From: Rostratula benghalensis
Lineage: Eukaryota > Chordata > Aves > Charadriiformes > Rostratulidae
DNA: 64,000 nt
Direction: 5' to 3'
Assembly (NCBI GenBank): GCA_013399305.1
Contig: VXAI01000068.1
Location: forward strand, 3,460,500 to 3,524,499
The notes below the pieces were generated by a model. The model made no database searches. It had not been told where the DNA came from and worked only from the letters and a program-made list of their open reading frames with translations. Positions 25,794 through 37,580 of the stretch are shown one piece after another. Numbering within the stretch: position 1 is the first letter of the stretch; each line of letters starts with the position of its first letter. Position numbers and translations under genes: made by a program.

Positions 25794-25817
25794 AAATCTC
25801 TCCTGCAGGAGAGATTT
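25794..25817. repeat. Perfect 24-bp palindrome
   Basis: The half-site aaatctctcctg is followed at once by its exact reverse complement, with a central CTGCAG and no spacer. It is not part of any repeat I recognise here. It could be a chance palindrome, a symmetric binding site, or the product of a small inverted duplication. Confidence 0.9.
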
Positions 25818-28560
25818 TCGTGTCCTGCTTCATGAAAATCTGTTTTTATTGAAGAAATTACCTGGATCCTGGTTACGCATATTTGCCATATTCCCTATCA
25901 CTGGAGAGCCTCTTTTATTTCTCTTTGTTCTCTCTGCTTTCCTGTGTATATAATTACCTGACAAGCTGGAGGAGAAACTGCAAAATAGACACAAGTGAAT
26001 AGGGACTTCAAATCTGTGATTGAGACTACCACTTGCGGAGCCCTGGTGACCTTTAAGATCTCATCTCCAAACAACATATTGCAGCTTCTAGATAATCCCC
26101 TTTTTCTTTCAAAAAATTGGGAAGTCTTGTACTTGTTACAGTCCAAATGGAATATTTTTCAAGCTAAGAAATACTGTTTGTCTAGATGAGAAACAGTGAT
26201 GGTTTTTAGGATCAAATGTGTTGTGTTTCAAATTGATCTCAGCCAAAGTGGAGTGGTCTTTGTGGTAAAATGACTTCATGTGAAGATAAACCCCATTATG
26301 TCATTCAGATGACATTGACATCAATAATACGAGAAATAGGAGATGGGACAAATTTGCTTCATAAAGAAAGAAAACCTTTTAGAATTACAGAAATAAAGTC
26401 AACATCTTAGGAAAAACAGATTTTGAAAAGCTAACAGCAAATGGCTGAGTCATTGAAGATTAAGTTCTAGAGAGATTTAGCACTTGTACAAAATGTAAAG
26501 ATGTATTTTGATATATGCAGTTGAGTAGCAGGAGATGGCAGTAGTGTTGCAGAATAAGAATATTGGGGAGAAACCCTGGAAATTAAAATAAGCCATTTTC
26601 TAAGTTTGCAAAAGCAGATAATGGTATTCTAATTTATTAAACTGTATGCAATCATCCTATTCTATTTGCAAGTTTTATTGGCTATTTGGTACATTTAGTA
26701 TATAATTTATTATATAATTATTATTTTTTTAATTTAAAAACACTGAAAACTGCCATGTATGTTTATCAATAACAAATTAATATTAGGATTTTGAAAGACT
26801 TTCTAGAATACATGTCTGATTTTTGTATTTGACCAAATTTATTATGTTTCTTGAAAGGTTGCAACATCAGTCTTTTTCAGGATGTCATCTTTTAGCAAGT
26901 ACTACATAAAACAGTAGCTGCTGTTTGCTTGACAGAGAACAATAGTGCTTTACATACAGTCATTTAATTTTTACTGAGATTCATGTGAATATAAGAAATA
27001 TGTACTTGAAACTCATCCTACCAAATAATGAAAAGGGAAGCTCTTCTTTTTAATGCAGAATTCCACATATGATCTTTGCATTGTAAAGTACCTTTGGCTT
27101 CCTTCAGCACATATCTGATACTTAAAATTTATTTTGGAGGCTAATTACAGCCTAAATGCTTTGAAATGCCCCAAAGGGGGGAAAAAATTCTTTTTATGAA
27201 GTTCAAGGAAGCAAATTACAGAGGAAGTGGAGATATGTTTTATTAGTGAAATATAATTCAACAACAAATGTTGAACAGTAGCATATAATGTGTAGTTAAT
27301 GAATGAATGAGTCTATGTGGGTTTTTTGCATTTATGGAAGAGAAAATACTGAAATGCACAAATTCAAAGTATTGTGACTGTGGAGAAAGTACTTTTGTAA
27401 TTGGTTATTATTATAATATCATCATTATCCTTAATGACAATGAACAGCCTTGAATTTTGAAAGAAAGACATTTCTACACATTAAAAAGTTAGCATTATTA
27501 AATAACAGATGCTACAAAATACACCTTAGTATCTTGAGCAGGATGCTACAATACTGAGGAAGCCTTTTGGTAAACCATGTGTACCAGTCCCTTACAGAGC
27601 CAGCAGCAGGAGTTGTTCAAGCTGCCCCAGGGTCATGGTCAGGTCAAACCTGTCTGTGCTTGATCTTGTGGCTGCACAGGAATCCAGTACAGGGATATGG
27701 ACCCTTGAAAACTGGACTACATTTTTTTTTTTGCTTTTTTTCCCCAACAGTAGGACACAGAGGCAAGGGTGGGACATTCTCTTTTGGAGGCAGACTACTC
27801 TTGGGTTGGTTTAAAACCATCAACAAGGCAGTTAGGGCACATCTTAAAACTTGTGGGCTGAGCCTTTTGCACTGATTAATCCCAGGACTGAAGCTAGTTA
27901 TTCTCCCAGTTGTGCTGGTTCAGCTATTGAGAAGATCGTACTTGAAACTGCACCATGCAAGTTCAAAGGTTAGAAAGGCATATCAGGAAAAAATAACAGT
28001 CAAACCGCGAATTTTCACACGCTGTTTGGTGGGCTGCAGTGCAGGGGCTTCCTAAACTGAAGGAAGTTGCATTCAGCCTATTACATTAATCACCTTTGAA
28101 TTTCTGTAATCAGTTTTTAAATCCATCTTCATTGTTGGCTGCGGCAGTCAGTCCAACAATTTATTTACATGTACGTGAAAAAGTTTTTTGTTCTAAACTT
28201 GCTGCCTCAAAAATTAATTTGGTGTCCATTAGTTTTGGAGAAGTAGTGACTAATCATTCCCTTATTCATCTTTTTTCATTTGGCATTTTTCTTAAGTCGG
28301 GGAGCTTGGCTTATTTGAACTCTACTCATACTGAAGTCTTGTTTTATCTCTGATCCTTGATGCTCTTCCCTTTTATCATTTCCTTCCTGAGATGCATCAG
28401 TCAGAACTACATGTGCTGTTCAGGATGCAGGAACAAAATTAATTTATGTAGGGAAATAATGATAATTATATTTGTCCTTTTCTCTACTCCTTGACTAAGA
28501 ATTCTTGGCATTCTGGTTTTGATCTTTCTGGCTTCTTGAATGATGTTCAAGAACATAGTG

Positions 28561-28670
28561 CTTTGAGCAACCTGCTCTAGTGGGAAGTGTCCCTACTCAT
28601 GGCGGAGGGGACTGGAAGTAGAAGATCTTTAAAGTCCCTTCCAACTCTAAGCATTCCATGATTCTATGAT
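28561..28670 (+). mobile_element. Short CR1 3'-end fragment (sense on +)
   Basis: Blocks match the last part of CR1: 'gagcaacctgctctagtggg', 'agtgtccctactcatgg', 'gatctttaaagtcccttcc', then 'attccatgattctatgat' as the terminal octamers. Only the 3' untranslated end of about 110 bases is kept, a very short 5' truncation. Confidence 0.88.
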
Positions 28671-28764
28671 GCACTGATGTTTTGGGGAACTATCCACAAG
28701 ATACCCTTCCTAAGTAGAATGGACCAGATACTGTGGGTATAGTACGATTACTTTTTTTCTCCAT

Positions 28765-29065
28765 TTACAGTGTTTTGTATTTGTCAACACTAAATTTCAT
28801 TAGGTATTTTATCACCTGGTGTCTCAGTACTATGAAATCCTTGTGCACTTTTTTTTATAGTGTATTTTAGGTTTTACTACCCTGAATAATTTTGTATCAT
28901 CGTGGGGTATTATCACCTCTCTATTCATCCTCTTCCCAAATCACTTATGTGCATCTCAAATAGCATGAGTTCCTCTACAAAGCTGTGAATGTGACCTCCA
29001 CGTTTTGAACCATCTTTTACTCCTGCTGTTCCTCTACAACTCTGTTTTTTATCCCTTTCAGCTTT
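28765..29065 (-). mobile_element. Old CR1-like fragment (sense on minus)
   Basis: On the + strand blocks such as 'aacactaaatttcatta', 'tactatgaaatccttgtgca', 'ctgaataattttgtatcatc' and 'aaatcacttatgtgcat' follow the order of the reverse complement of the ORF2 region seen in older reptile and bird CR1-type elements. Divergence is high and no frame is kept. It lies just downstream of the young CR1 tail at 28.6 kb but has the opposite orientation, so it is a separate event. The call is from remembered family sequence. Confidence 0.6.
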
Positions 29066-29069
29066 TGGG

Positions 29070-32000
29070 GGGAGATAATGAAGTAGGAAAAAGGCTTTTA
29101 AAGTCACAGCTGTTAGAGTTTGTTTACTCTGTTGTATTTCAGCTCACAATATTTTAGTCTTTTGGCTACTTGTAATTTTCCTTTGGTGAGTTTTAACACC
29201 AAAAGTGTATGTTATCTTTTTGAAATGAATCATTTTTTTAGTAAGTTTGTTTTCTTTCTTTTCCTTTTAGGGATGTTGAATTTGAATACCATGTAAGAAT
29301 GCAGTATCAGAGTGGTTACATTGTCTGGCACAATGTTTATGTCTAAATCAAGAATTCTGGGGCTTTTCTGACTAGTTGCTTCAAAATAATAGTTCTTTAT
29401 GTGTTTAAAGATGGGTTTTTTTTCTGTGACCTGACATCCCATTTCACACTCAGTGTATTAATTGGTTGTGTTTTATTTTCACAATCATTTTTTTCCGTTG
29501 TGCAGGTAATGAAATTCCACAAGAGTTCTGCAGTACTTGTTACAGTGAATTTATTTTATTTGGCTGTAGGCTTTCTTTCACAATAAGGCATTTGTCTGGC
29601 ACAACCAGTTCTGTCATTCCTACCAAGTCAGTTTTGAAATATTAGTGTTCCAGTTGTTTTCAGAGAAAACAATTTTGCTGTGTTTTTGTCATTAGGTTAT
29701 AACATAGTTGCTGAAAGCGTTATTAATTTTGTAGTGTGAAGACCTGACATCATGTCAATATTATGTCTCTTTGTAACTGGACGTTTGGAAGATATATGTG
29801 GTGACTGAAAGCTGTTTTATCTGTCCATTCTGGGCTTCTCTCTTTCAGAGGTTTATTGACTTATCAGGGGAACTGGAAAAATTTTTTCATCTAACTTTAT
29901 CACAATGGTAATTTTTTATTATTATATTTTGCTTAGGAGAAATTATTACTATGTCCAATCCCACTATTTACCACAAGACTGAAAGATATTTTTTTCCTAG
30001 GCCTAGTTTTTCTTTTTTACTACTTCTCTTTGTAGTATGTGTAGCTGGAAGAGTTTGGAGAATGGGAGATGATGTACGTTGGTCTGTGCTTGGCAGCGCA
30101 GCTAACGATGGCAGCCAACAGACATGGGAATTTGCTCTGACCACACAGGGGGGCCAAAATCTTGGCTAAGGACACTGTACGTGTGTTCAGTAACAGTGGT
30201 GACAGGCCACAGAGCATTCATGCCCCCTGGCATGTCAGGGGTCTCGACTTGGTGAGCTGCTTGTCAGTCCTGCTCAGGATGCAGCTCCTTAGGCTGGGGG
30301 TACAGGCAGTTTCCAGGGCCTGTCACTGAGCTTGGAGCAGGGGGAGGTGGTCTTCTTGGGTGCTTACAAGGTTGGAAAATAAAAGACTCCTGTCACAGTG
30401 AAGGCTGAGGCTGGTGTTTCCTGGTACCAGGAGGAAGTCTGCTGCTCCGCCAGCAGATTACAATGTAGGGGCCCCTCTGGTTTTCTCCTCAGTCTTGTCC
30501 ATGAGGAGGGAGGGAGGGCTTGAGGAGAAGTAGATGGATTCTTCAGGTCGAAAAGTGGTTGCATGTCTGATCTCAATGACAGGGATTAGATTTTTGTGGA
30601 CATAGAATCAACTTTGAGGATCATGGGCTGCTAGAAAAGGGACAAGATTCTTCTGACAAAGTGGATTACTTCCACTAAGGAGTAGAATATAATTGTTTTA
30701 TGTGCCAGGTATCTATAAAACCATATAAAACTTGATGTGAGCATGAGGACCACAGCTTTCAGGAAAGAAAGGATTTCTTACCTACCTCATGGGATGGCCT
30801 TCTCAAGTTTGGGAGGCTTTGGCTACTCACTAAAAGCTGAAAACAGCAAGGAGTATTTTCTAGGAAGTTCTACTAATGATGGATTTAGTGCTATAAGGGA
30901 ATCTCTGGTGATGCAAACCTTTCAGCTGTGTAGATTGAAAACATTGTCATGTGCTTTTACAATCTGTAAATGAGTAAGATTTTTTTTTTTAATGCCTTTT
31001 TGTAGAAATTGAGAATTAGATTCCTTGGAATGAAAAGTTGTTAGTTCCTACCTAAAGAAGAAAAAATAAAAATTGTTGCTTGGTGCTGACAGTAATGTCA
31101 AATATTGTCTTGTTTGTGATTTTCGTTAAGGGAACACATGAAAAAAAATCACGGCAGAATGTTATATAGAAGCCTGGTTTCCTGGAATCTTTTCAATTTT
31201 AGTCTGGTTTTTGATTGTGACAAGATTTGTATCTGTTCAAGCATTGCATTGCTCAATAATCTTCTCAGGGCAATGACAGATAATGTTAGATAATCCTGCT
31301 GAGTAGTAGTATTGCACATATTTTCCTATTAGTAAACGTTGCTATGCTGAACTAATTATAGTGCTGCCTTAATGTGAAGGGCTTGCAACACAAGTTTAAT
31401 TAATGGTTCTGCAACTAAGTTACAATCCAGTAAACTAAATCTTGGAAAACTATTTTCACTAAAGTATCAGGACATTCTTAGAACATGAATAAAATATAAG
31501 GATGTATCTGTGTGGAGAGTACACCTTCAGCAGACTTTTCTTTCTTTGTTTTTCATCTCATTTCACAATTGCTTGCCACTCTCAGGTGTACTTTAGAAGG
31601 TTCCTCTTGTTCTCTCAGTCCACAACATCTGTAGTTAATTTTGGTATAGAAAGTTAAGTGGGTTGGTTTGGCTCTCTCCTGTGTGTCAGGACTTGCAAGC
31701 TCTGAACAGAGAATATCAATAGATGAAGATAACTGATTGGGATTTTTCTTTCTTTTCCATAGTACCACAACAGAAAATAAATTGAAAGTCTGAGGTAGGA
31801 ACTGACTTAGAAGATGGGTGGAGAAACAGCTCCCTCTCTGCCTTCCCCCCAGCCAACCAACAGGGAAAGAAGGCATTGAAAAAGAAAGATGAGGCTTAAA
31901 AGAGGAAACAGAATATACAGAAGAATTTTTTTGAAGGTTTACCTCTTCCATAAAACCTCTCAAATTGTCTGCTCTTAACCCTGTTGTCCTCAGCAGTCAT

Positions 32001-34583
32001 GTCCTACTATAAAGGTGTCTGAGCACTCTCATCCCCACTGTCCAGTTTGTTACTTTCTCTCTTTGCTCTTTAAGCAGTAAAGAAGGGATGGCAAATTACA
32101 GATTGATCTGTAGACTGATGCTTTTGCTAACATGGTAGCAGTACCATGCTTTTGCTCCAGACCTTGCTTGCATCAGCATTAATTCCCTTAAAAAACAATG
32201 TGGATAGTCATGGCAACACACTCTGTTAATAGGTATCATAGCGGGTAGTGAGGACTTCAGTTATGTAGTTAGACAAATTGCGATCTGCATAATCGCTGTT
32301 AGTGCCAAGTGCCTTTTGAGTGGTCATTTTGCTGCCTTGACCTGATTAGGAGACTTTTTCTCTTGATGGAGATGAATCCATTCATTGTACAGTCCATAAG
32401 AAAGCTTATGCTGATGCATAAAGGAACACTCTCTGGGCAAGGGCAGAAATGTTTAATTATACAATATGATGCTATAGTCAGGTAGGGAAAAATTACATCA
32501 CCAACAATAGTTTAATGAAGAGTGCTAAATGCTTTGTCATGTGTATCCTTTTCTGTACAAGCACTGAATTCATGTTCAGCCTTGACTGAGCAAAATCTTT
32601 AAAGATCTAACACATTTCTCATAGCATTTTTGTGAATATGACAATGAGGAATGCATTTCAAATGATAATAATAGTGAAACTGTTAGGATTAATAGTGTGA
32701 CTGCATTGTATGTGCAGGGACGTTGTCAAGGTGAGAAAAATCTGGTTTAGTATATTGACTTGATTGGCAAGTAACCATGGTTTCTGCCTTCCTCCTGCTC
32801 TCCATTCATACCCTTTCATTTGCTGGATAAATACCCTGGACTGTAGAGAAGAGATTGTTTTTACACTTTGAGGAAAGCAAATCAAAGCAAAGCATTCTCA
32901 GAGACTGAATGGTTATGTGAATCATGAAAGAGCTGAAAAAAACCCCTGTTTGATTATTCTAAGGAGGTTTTATTCCAGTTGATTGGAGTGACATTACCAA
33001 TGGTGAGACTGGCAAGTGGATAGCTATCTGTCATCAGATGATACCAGAAAGCTGAAGCATTAATGCTCAAAGTTGAGCTTTAGGCCATCTATGAAGGACT
33101 ACACATATGCCCCAGCGTCAGCTATTATTCAGAATTCCTTTCTATTCTCTTGTTGAATTGTGGCTAGTGAAAAGAGAAGTATCACTTTTTATTTCTACAC
33201 AGACCACAACAAATGCAATGATCTGAGTAGTAAAACTCTAATATGTTAAGGGTCTACTCTGTGTCAAATAACAAAGAGTTTTTTAAAGTTTAGTATTACT
33301 AGGTGAGTTCTTTTTTCCTTTTTTTTTGTCTATGAAGTACAGCTAAAGATCTGATTACTTTTAATATTAAATGAGAACAAAACCAAAATCTGCACAAGAA
33401 AAATCCTACCTTTAATTAAAACTCGGAATTATGCACAAGAAAAATCCTACCTTTTAATTAAACTCAGAATTATGCACAATTCTCAGGATTCAACCCCACA
33501 GCTTTTGAACATATCCCTTTGTCTTTGACAGGATTTAGTCAGGCACTTACATTTTAACTTTGCATTAGTAAATCTCATGGTATAACACATACTGACCAGT
33601 TGTTTTTCGCATGCTGTCTACTGGTTTTCTCATTTTTTTTAAACTTTGCTGGACAAAAAATAGTTCCTGATTCCATCTTATTCCATTGCCATAACAATAA
33701 TTATTATGGGAAAAGTGCAATAACAGTCTCCGTAGCAAAGCTAGACTTTACCTTCAGTAATTAAAATTAATATGATTAAATTTAATTTTAAATTTACATC
33801 ATCACAATAGAAATAATGGGCTGTATTTAATATATTTTTTTTAGATACTAGTCTTTGAGATGTCAGTTGAAGTAATCTAAACATTCAAAGCTTTAAAGTT
33901 GATTCTTTCAACAGGATAAAGCAAAGATGTGGCAACAAGAAAGAATAATTTCTTTGAGGTATACTGAGCATCGTCTGTCTCACACCTCTTGAAAATGTTA
34001 ATTAGTGCCAAATAAAGAACAATGAAAAATGTCTGCAATCTTCCTTGGAGACTAAGATTTGGGACAAGTAATTTTGCACGTGAGTTGAATATGCAAGTGT
34101 AAAGAGATTTAAATATCTGATTTTAATAGGTTTCATCCCAACGGGAGAGACACTTTTGATTATCTATGACCTATGCCAATTATTGTGATTCTCCCTCTAG
34201 GCTAGCCATAATTTTAATAACTAATCAAACTAAGCCTGGAGGTTCTGTAAAATGCCAAATATGTACTTGCACTCTTCTAGTTACACAGCTCATACTTGCT
34301 ACCTGACCTTGTTTCTTAAACTCTCAATCCTTTCACATATTTACCTTTTAAAGTAGAATTTCTTAGGATGAAAAGTAAAATTGGTAACAAAGTCAATTTT
34401 GGTTTGAGACCAAGCATAGTCATGAAACAGTGTTAGACTCAGTTTAAATGAAAGTTGATTTGATGGATGCTGAAGCATGAAGTGTGTCAGTAGAATTTGG
34501 CTTAATTTATACCACTGCACTAAAGAAGTAGCCCCATTAAAATTGATATGCAGTTGACAGTACTGACCTCACCTTGCTTTTAG
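29070..34583. other. AT-rich stretch with a GC-richer patch, no supported gene
   Basis: No supported gene. About 30.04-30.56 kb is clearly richer in G and C than its surroundings, but has only short frames that I cannot assign. A 136-codon minus frame at 31553-31963 has no recognised family. A 41-bp tandem duplication lies at 33391-33480. Confidence 0.5.
33391..33480 (+). repeat. 41-bp tandem duplication (about 2.2 copies)
   Basis: A 41-bp unit starting tgcacaagaaaaatcctacc occurs at 33391-33431 and again at 33432-33472 with very few differences. The first eight bases of a third copy follow. Near-identity suggests a recent local duplication. Confidence 0.9.
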
Positions 34584-34689
34584 GTCAGTTGCACATCCTG
34601 TCTATTGGTAAAAACACTAAGAGGGCTTCTGCAAAGCAGGCTTCGGGAAGGCCCCCTGGAATCAGAACTGAAAATAGTGCTCTGCTGAG
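34584..34689 (+). CDS. Candidate 106-bp exon, unknown protein
   Basis: The acceptor ccttgcttttag ends at 34583, and the donor GCTGAG|gtgagt begins at 34690. The segment is open only in the frame that uses its first two bases to finish a codon. It gives 34 codons, beginning QLHILSIGKNTKRASAKQ, with GIRTENSALL near the end, and leaves two bases for the next codon (phase 1 in, phase 2 out). The peptide is basic and polar, with no family I recognise. Spliced to the 42872 segment it continues as SDKRSRWRLAA and then a stop. An open frame of 34 codons is common by chance, so the main support is the pair of good splice sites. Confidence 0.25.
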
Positions 34690-34699
34690 GTGAGTGTCT

Positions 34700-36700
34700 G
34701 GACTGCTCTTCTAAAAATACATTGACTGAGCTGAAAAAGGAAATTTTGCATTTATTCATTACAGTGCTCAATTCAGGAAAAGTTATTAGGAAGCTTTAGG
34801 CAGTTCGTTTCTCTCCTCAGTCTCTGTGGCCCTGTGTCTTTAGTCTGAATTGGAGGGGATTTTAACATTGCCTTGTCAGAAAGAGTACGTTGAACATGTT
34901 TATAGAAGCAAGGTATCGTAAATAGCTTTAGCTGTGTATATAGCATTGCATATGAATCCCAGAGTCAAACCCATTTCTTGAGGTGAAATATTTTTAGAAA
35001 GATCCCTTTGAAATGCTGTTCACAGTTGTACATAAACAGGATGTTTGTCAAATGTCTTCACAGAATTTAATGGGGTTATATAATAGTGAAAACTTAAATG
35101 AAAGAAAATATTGTAGTCTTGTTTTACTAAGCATTGTGTATATGTGTAAATACGTAAATATATGTATTTATAATCATGCGTAACTGAAGGGCTGAAGGAG
35201 AAAATTCTGGGCTAGTGGAAAGAAAGTCTACTGAAGGGGAGGGACAGTGAAATCAAGGAGATGAGCACTGATTGACCAAATGCAAGACAGATTAATATTA
35301 TAAATATCAATTCTGTATGTTTCAGGTGATCTCTGAGCTTCAGATTCACCTGGTGGGTGAGCTCAATATATTTATGCCCACTGTAGTTATAGCTTAATTT
35401 CCACCATTAATGACATCGTTTCTGTTTGAGACCTTCCTTGCGTCATTGTATCTACAGAACAGGAAAAGCAGGAAGACCAGTTACCTACTTTCTCTTGCTC
35501 GAGGCACTCTTGATGTTTTTCAATATACCTTTATCCCTTTTTACTTTTCTATCTACTACATACAGAGTTCATAGCTCATGTGTTGCTGTGTGCATCTTAC
35601 TCTAGCATGTCTGTGCAAAACACATGCAGAGACTTGCAGATTTTAAAGTATCTTCAATTCAAGCCCTAGTGTTTGCCTGTGATAGTGGCCGTCACATTCA
35701 AATTCTTTTTCCAGAACTGAAAGAGGAATTGATTTGGGTCTCCCTGGACTGCCAGATTTTCTGCAACAGCCCTAAGAAAATTAATCTCTTTCCTGTACAT
35801 GATGTTTGGGTGTGATGGAAGGACAAAGGAGGTCTTTTTTTCTGTGTCATTTTGGGCAGGTGTATGTTCAGTTTCACTGGAGACTGTAGTAAGCTGAGTG
35901 CTGCAGAGCTGATGCTATATTCTTCATCTTTTACACCAAGAGCCTCTTGGTGTAGAAGGCTACACAATCCATAGTAATCAATATCTTTGTAGGAATCTTT
36001 TCCCAATTATAGTTTCTCTATGTTTGCATTTTTTCTGGGTCTTGAATTTTTTTCTCTATTCCTCTGTTCCCCTCTGTTCCCTTCTTCTCTTCTATGTGCT
36101 TCTCACTCAGCCCTTTCTGTAGATGCCAATCCCATTCGTGTACCCCTCTTCTTGTCACCTTTCTTCCCCTTCTGTCAGAGCAGCCTGTTGTCACTTCACT
36201 GTGCTGCTGCAGCCCGAGTTTATGGCTGTTATCTCTAATGTTTCTTGGCTGCCTCTTAACCCTTTAGGTCTCTTCTACCTATCCATTTTAAGCTACAGGT
36301 TGTTGTGACACATTCTGCGTGTGGCTATGCGTGACAGCAGCAGCACCAGACTCTGTCCTGTTGCAATACATTTGGTGCCAAAAGTCATGGTTACTGCACT
36401 CAGAGAATGCATGCATTGAAAGGAAGTTTAGCTCCATAAAAATAAAAATCACACCTGTAAAGCTTTACAGGTATCAGATTTATTTCACGCATGCTCCCAT
36501 CCATGACAAAACCAACACATCTATCTCAAACTAATTAGAGGTGTTGAGGAGTGTAGCATTTTTAAATGTTAGCGTTTCAGGCAGTAAAGTTATGCTACTT
36601 ACTTCCTATTACTTTGTAGTAAATTTCAACACATTGTATACTGACTTTCAAGAGTGATGTAGTCTTAAAATGTGGGGAGGAACCACTGAGATTTCCCCCC
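34700..36700. other. AT-rich stretch, no supported gene
   Basis: No supported gene. It includes a CT-rich patch around 36050-36190, with a repeated CCTCTGTTCC unit, and a 20-bp perfect palindrome at 36453-36472. A 102-codon minus frame at 35698-36006 is unrecognised. Confidence 0.5.
36453..36472. repeat. Perfect 20-bp palindrome
   Basis: The half-site acctgtaaag is followed directly by its exact reverse complement, with AAGCTT at the centre and no spacer. It could be chance or a symmetric protein-binding site. Confidence 0.9.
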
Positions 36701-36727
36701 CTCCCCCCNNNNNNNNNNNNNNNCCCC
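36692..36727. other. Assembly gap (15 N) inside a C-tract
   Basis: Positions 36709-36723 are N. The left edge is a C-run with a single T, and the right edge begins CCCC. The gap sits inside a poly-C tract and is probably a sequencing dropout. The true length is unknown, so frames that cross it (for example the + strand frame at 36670-36861) are meaningless. Confidence 0.97.
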
Positions 36728-37317
36728 GCTCCCTGTACTCAAGGCTGCTTAACGTTTCAAAATGTTACCTTTGCCCTTTCTTGTCATATGCATGTCCTGA
36801 TCTTGTTCTGGGGGCAGTGAATAAATGCCAGTTTTTAAGACTTGCTTTTGAGGAACAGTAAGGACTAACCAGTGCTGGAATAAATCATATAATTTAACTT
36901 TGATTTTAACTTTACAGGGCTCAGGAATGGGGGCCCTAGGTTTAGATTCTTTTCTTTTTTCAGCTGCCAGAAAAAAACCCCACAAATAAGTGCCTTGAAG
37001 CATTCCTTTTTCTTTCATTTTCCTGTTGAAATAGCATGGCTGAGTTTGCAGGAATTCTATGCATGTCTAAATATATTTACCATATGAATAGCCCAATTAG
37101 CAGTAAAACCAGAGAAAAACAGTATAGAAGTGGTGTTTTCACGTAACCTGCGAAGTGCTCCAATGATGCACCTAATGCATTGTTGGCTTCCTATGATCCG
37201 GCTTGGACTGGAGGTGGAGGAGCTCCAACATTTCTGCCTGTCCTTGTATATGAACTACTGTAAATTCTGTATTATTAACTACATTCTAGAGTTCAAAATA
37301 TTTCCCAGGTGATGCCT

Positions 37318-37580
37318 TATAAAATACTATCCTCAAATCCATGGAGATTAGATCTGCTGCATGCTTTTTATCAAGCCAGTCACTTATCCTTCAAAGAAGA
37401 CATCAACTTTATCTGGCAAGTCTACATTTTCTAAATCTACATTGGCTTTTTTCTCATTTTCTGTTTACTTTCTTGTCTTCTGTTGCATGTTCCCTTCAAA
37501 TGTTTTCTGAACTCTAAATGTTAATGATGTCAGACCAATAGATGCGCAACTGGATAATCATCCCATCCTCTCTTGCAAGC
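37318..37580 (-). mobile_element. Possible old CR1/L3-type LINE fragment (sense on minus)
   Basis: On the + strand 'ctttttatcaagccagtcac', 'ccttcaaagaagacatcaac' and a pyrimidine-rich continuation resemble the reverse complement of the ORF2 RT region in ancient CR1/L3 elements. Divergence is high, there is no reading frame and the edges are vague. It may simply be unique noncoding sequence. Confidence 0.35.

Larger units (their letters stand above)
24850..28560. other. AT-rich stretch with one less AT-rich patch, no supported gene
   Basis: No supported gene. An A-rich tract lies at about 24908-24955. A perfect 24-bp palindrome lies at 25794-25817. A less AT-rich patch at about 27.56-27.90 kb has overlapping open frames on both strands (102 codons on plus), which I do not recognise. 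Confidence 0.5.

Noticed and set aside
36670..36861. 63-codon plus frame
   Set aside because: It reads through the run of N, so it is not a real frame.
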